A stretch of DNA of 64,000 bases from JAUIAI01 sp050633665 (lineage in GTDB: Bacteria > Pseudomonadota > Gammaproteobacteria > Burkholderiales > Burkholderiaceae_E). Below the pieces are notes generated by a model. That model did not search any database, was not told the DNA's origin, and saw nothing but the letters and a program-made list of their open reading frames with translations. How positions within the stretch are numbered: position 1 is the stretch's first letter; each line of letters starts with the position of its first letter. Below are positions 61,273 to 64,000 of this stretch, piece after piece. Made by a program: the position numbers and the translations under genes. The stretch covers positions 248,001-312,000 of the forward strand of contig JBOEGY010000002.1 of the NCBI GenBank assembly GCA_050633665.1. Direction: 5' to 3'.

Positions 61273-62622
61273 ATGAACGATAAAGTGCTGCCGCATGCCA
61301 ACCCGGAAGCCATCCTCGCCCCCAGCGACGGTACGCTGGGCTATATGACGGGTTTCGGGAACCATTTCAGCACCGAGGCTGTGCGCGGCGCCTTGCCTAT
61401 TGGGCGAAATTCGCCGCAGCAAGCACCTCTAGGGCTCTATGCTGAACAGTTGTCCGGCAGCGCGTTTACCGCCCACCGGCCGGCCAACCGCCGGACCTGG
61501 TTTTACCGAATTCTGCCGTCGGTCAAGCATACAACCGGGTTCAGAGCGGCCGACGCGGGTTTGCTCCGCACCGCCCCATGTCGGGACGAAAACACCCAGC
61601 CGTTTAGCCCGATGCGCTGGAATCCAGTCCTGTTGCCAGATGAGCCGACCACTTTCCTGGAAGGCATTCGCACCATTTGCACCGCCGGTGATGCACAAAT
61701 GGGCGCAGGCATGGCCGCCCATGTTTATGTCGCCAACCGGGATATGCAAGACCAGTACTTCTACAATGCCGACGGCGAAATGCTGATCGTTCCCCAGCTC
61801 AACCGATTGACGATTGCCACCGAGTGCGGTGTTTTAGAACTGGCCCCCGGAGAAATTGCCGTCATCCCGCGGGCCATGAAGTTTCAGGTTCATCTGCCTG
61901 ACGGCACGGCACGTGGTTATATCTGTGAGAACTACGGCGCGATGCTGGATTTACCCGGGCGCGGGCCGATTGGGGCAAACTGCCTCGCCAATGAGCGCGA
62001 CTTCCTGACCCCGGTAGCCGCTTACCAGGACACAGAAACACCGTGCCAGCTCTACAGCAAGGCGCTGGGCAAGCTCTATGTTGCCGACCTGGCTGCCTCC
62101 CCGCTTGATGTGGTTGCCTGGCACGGTAATCTTGCGCCCTACAAGTACGACCTGAGCCGGTTCTCGACAATCGGCTCCATTTCCTACGACCACCCGGACC
62201 CGTCGATATTCACGGTGTTGTCTTCACCCTCCGACCCACCGGGAACCGCAAACATAGACTTTGTGATCTTCCCGGACCGCTGGCTTGTGATGGAAGATAC
62301 TTTCCGCCCCCCCTGGTATCACTCGAACATCATGTCGGAATTTATGGGCTTGATCCACGGCGTGTACGACGCCAAACCGGGAGGTTTTTCTCCCGGAGCA
62401 ATGAGCCTGCACAACATGATGATTCCCCACGGACCGGACCGCCAGGCATTTGAAAGTGCTTCAACCAAGGATCTCGCCCCGGAAAAACTTTCCGGCACGA
62501 TGGCATTCATGTTTGAAACCCGGTACCCGCTGAACCCCACTGCGTTTGGCAGCCAGCCGCAGGGCCTGGACCTGGATTACCCTGATTGCTGGCAGGATTT
62601 ACCGCGCCAATTTAAACGATGA
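61273..62622 (+). CDS. hmgA: Homogentisate 1,2-dioxygenase
   Basis: This 449-residue iron enzyme opens homogentisate to maleylacetoacetate in tyrosine and phenylalanine breakdown. Visible motifs are YMTGFGNHFSTEA, GLYAEQLSGSAFTAHR, ENYGAMLDLPGRGPIGANCLA, DVVAWHGNLAPYKYDL, and the metal site near PPWYHSNIMSEFMGLIHG and LHNMMIPHGPD. The length is standard. The stop overlaps the next ATG (ATGA). No fumarylacetoacetase gene is in the window. Confidence 0.96.
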   Translation: MNDKVLPHANPEAILAPSDGTLGYMTGFGNHFSTEAVRGALPIGRNSPQQAPLGLYAEQLSGSAFTAHRPANRRTWFYRILPSVKHTTGFRAADAGLLRTAPCRDENTQPFSPMRWNPVLLPDEPTTFLEGIRTICTAGDAQMGAGMAAHVYVANRDMQDQYFYNADGEMLIVPQLNRLTIATECGVLELAPGEIAVIPRAMKFQVHLPDGTARGYICENYGAMLDLPGRGPIGANCLANERDFLTPVAAYQDTETPCQLYSKALGKLYVADLAASPLDVVAWHGNLAPYKYDLSRFSTIGSISYDHPDPSIFTVLSSPSDPPGTANIDFVIFPDRWLVMEDTFRPPWYHSNIMSEFMGLIHGVYDAKPGGFSPGAMSLHNMMIPHGPDRQAFESASTKDLAPEKLSGTMAFMFETRYPLNPTAFGSQPQGLDLDYPDCWQDLPRQFKR

Positions 62623-63356
62623 GGGCATTCGACGCAGGGCCGGTGCTTTCAGGCGCCCGTCCCAAGTGGCTTCAGATCGCCGCCATACTGCGTCGCGACA
62701 TTGAGTCGCTGGCCTGCGCTGGTGAGACCCGGTTACCCACTGAGTCGTCGCTTACGGACCGTTTCGGCGTCTCGTTGATGACCTTGCGTCAGGCTCTTGG
62801 CTGCCTCGAAACAGAAGGGCTTATCGAGCGCCACCGGAAGCTGGGGACGTTTCTGACCAAACAGGCGAGCCGGCCTCGCCGCATACAACTCCTGGGCCAG
62901 ATCGACGACGTCTTTGAGCAGCAACAGTCCTCCGCAATCCGGTTGTTGTCAGACCTGCTGGTCAGCGTACCGGAGCCTCTTAAAACGAGTTTTCCTACGG
63001 CCCGAAAACTGCGCCGCCTGACCCGGCTGCGCTACCTGGACGGGGCCAGTTGCAGTATCGCAATCAATCATTTGCGCCGCGATGTCGCCAGGCAGATTCC
63101 AGCAGAACTACTCACTGAAATGCCGGTTTCTCAAATCATCCAGCATCACACGACTTTTCGCATCGACGCCATGGAACAGGAACTCAGTGCTCAGGTGGCG
63201 GACCCTGAAACAGCCTCTCAACTCGGTATTCAGCCGCTTGACCCGGTAATGGTCATCATAGGCACCTCATATGACCCGCAGGGAGTAGTTCTGGATGTTG
63301 CCCGCCTCTGCTATCGAGCCGATCAATTCAGCTTTGTCACACGGGTAAACGGCTGA
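62619..63356 (+). CDS. GntR family regulator with UTRA domain
   Basis: This is a 245-residue regulator. The winged-helix part reads WLQIAAILRRDIESLACAGETRLPTESSLTDRFGVSLMTLRQALGCLETEGLIERHRKLGTFL, of which LPTESSLTDRFGVS and TLRQALG are GntR hallmarks. A HutC-type UTRA effector domain follows. Its ATG overlaps the hmgA stop, so it likely controls hmgA, possibly with a homogentisate-pathway ligand. IclR-type regulators do this in Pseudomonas, so a GntR is a local alternative. Confidence 0.9.
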   Translation: MRAFDAGPVLSGARPKWLQIAAILRRDIESLACAGETRLPTESSLTDRFGVSLMTLRQALGCLETEGLIERHRKLGTFLTKQASRPRRIQLLGQIDDVFEQQQSSAIRLLSDLLVSVPEPLKTSFPTARKLRRLTRLRYLDGASCSIAINHLRRDVARQIPAELLTEMPVSQIIQHHTTFRIDAMEQELSAQVADPETASQLGIQPLDPVMVIIGTSYDPQGVVLDVARLCYRADQFSFVTRVNG

Positions 63357-63371
63357 ACACCGGTAATCCCG

Positions 63372-63866
63372 TCACCCGCCCTGAGCCTTATGCAAGCGGG
63401 CCGCTTCCCGGCGTTCGGCAAAAAATTCACGCAGGATGTCGGCACACTCTTCAGCCAGCAAGCCGCCTTGCACCTCAGTGTGATGATTGAGTTTTTCTTC
63501 AGCGAACAGATTTATCACGCTGCCGCAGGCGCCGGTTTTCGGGTCTGCTGCGCCAAAAACCAGGCGCCGAATCCGGGCATGTTGGATTGCCCCGGCGCAC
63601 ATCGCACACGGTTCAAGCGTCACATATAAGTCGCATCCGGTCAGCCGATAGTTGCCGGAGACCTCCGCTCCGGCGCGCATCGCACGGATCTCGGCGTGAG
63701 CGGTTGGATCATGACTGCCAATCGGGTGGTTGTATCCGGTTGCGAGGATCTCACCGTCTCGCACCAGTATCGCCCCGACCGGCACTTCGCCAAGAATCTG
63801 CGCGTTCTGTGCCTGATTAATGGCCTGGCGCATCATGGCCAGGTCAAAGCCGGGGTTCACTCCCAT
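63372..63866 (-). CDS. tadA: tRNA-specific adenosine deaminase
   Basis: This 164-residue zinc deaminase has GEVPVGAILVRDGE, the catalytic HAE in PTAHAEIRAM and the zinc cysteines in LEPCAMCAGAIQHARI. It converts A34 of tRNA-Arg to inosine and is essential in most bacteria. It converges with the GntR gene. Confidence 0.95.
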   Translation of the reverse strand: MGVNPGFDLAMMRQAINQAQNAQILGEVPVGAILVRDGEILATGYNHPIGSHDPTAHAEIRAMRAGAEVSGNYRLTGCDLYVTLEPCAMCAGAIQHARIRRLVFGAADPKTGACGSVINLFAEEKLNHHTEVQGGLLAEECADILREFFAERREAARLHKAQGG

Positions 63867-64000
63867 TCCATCATCAACAAGACGCCCAAACCCGCGTGGT
63901 TAAAGGGATTGACTGTGATCAACATGGGGCCTTACCGTCACTCTTACCGTCAACACCGCACATCTTTTGCTGACGCGGGAAATGGAGCGATTCGCGGGGA
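63867..64000. other. End of window, no supported gene
   Basis: A rightward frame opens with GTG at 63916 or ATG at 63925 and runs off the window, but it has no strong RBS and no family motif. I cannot say if it is a gene. Confidence 0.4.

Noticed and set aside
1..64000. CRISPR arrays, insertion sequences, tRNA or rRNA genes, prophage
   Set aside because: Looked for spaced direct repeats, transposase motifs, tRNA-like cloverleaves and phage genes; none found by eye.

Overview
The window looks like ordinary chromosome of a Burkholderiales-type betaproteobacterium, possibly Alcaligenaceae. This is an inference from gene content and order. A DUF4936 gene sits beside ygfZ, and the order ygfZ / mltG-tmk-holB-pilZ / tatD / ankyrin is typical of that group. 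TRAP transporters, HflKC, Fpr, BolA and HmgA all fit. The sequence is moderately GC-rich and densely packed, with many stop/start overlaps (ATGA, TTGA, TGATG). I see no insertion sequence, prophage, CRISPR array, rRNA or tRNA.

Region by region: (1) 1-6.3 kb holds the end of a TRAP permease gene, then a leftward operon crotonase > feruloyl-CoA-synthetase-like ligase > MarR > DUF3237. It is divergent from an amidohydrolase and a HAD phosphatase, with a MarR-type inverted repeat between them. This looks like a hydroxycinnamate (coumarate/ferulate) degradation locus. (2) 6.3-10.2 kb is one very large lipoprotein with RCC1 repeats, four CXXCH haem motifs and Ig-like domains. (3) 10.3-14.8 kb is a second TRAP system, with dctP divergent from a fused dctQM, an unlisted 40-residue membrane peptide and an SDR. 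(4) 14.8-18.8 kb holds an aromatic/aspartate aminotransferase, a putative GGCT-like protein, a DapA-family lyase and a DUF808 membrane protein. (5) 18.9-28.6 kb holds a hybrid sensor kinase overlapping an M28 peptidase, hflK-hflC, a five-haem cytochrome c, ferredoxin-NADP reductase, a MarR regulator and a rhodanese.

(6) 28.6-38.3 kb is the most interesting part, a thiamine synthesis and salvage region. A TPP riboswitch precedes thiE and thiY (rightward). A leftward operon holds a CoA-transferase, an alpha/beta-hydrolase, tenA, thiZ, thiX and an FmdA/AmdA-type formamidase. ThiXYZ and TenA belong to the known pathway that salvages base-degraded thiamine through formylaminopyrimidine. That pathway needs a deformylase (YlmB in Bacillus), and the formamidase is placed where such an enzyme would be expected. 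A copper-radical (galactose/glyoxal-oxidase-like) lipoprotein lies between the two arms.

(7) 38.4-47.5 kb is housekeeping: a histidine phosphatase, GST, ankyrin protein, TatD, PilZ, HolB, Tmk, MltG, YgfZ, DUF4936 and NRDE protein. (8) 47.5-57.4 kb is a nine-gene leftward acyl-CoA degradation cluster (fadD-like, fadJ/fadB-like, thiolase, SDR, MDR reductase, class II aldolase, SDR, alpha/beta-hydrolase, thioesterase), preceded by a strong 35-bp inverted repeat. (9) 57.4-64 kb holds a repeat- and palindrome-rich 640-bp gap, a 47-residue basic ORF, bolA, a parvulin isomerase, a radical SAM protein behind a LexA-like box, a small secreted protein, hmgA with a GntR regulator, and tadA.

Start sites were chosen by ribosome-binding site, signal peptide and overlap. 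Functional names rest on motifs read by eye; no database search was run.
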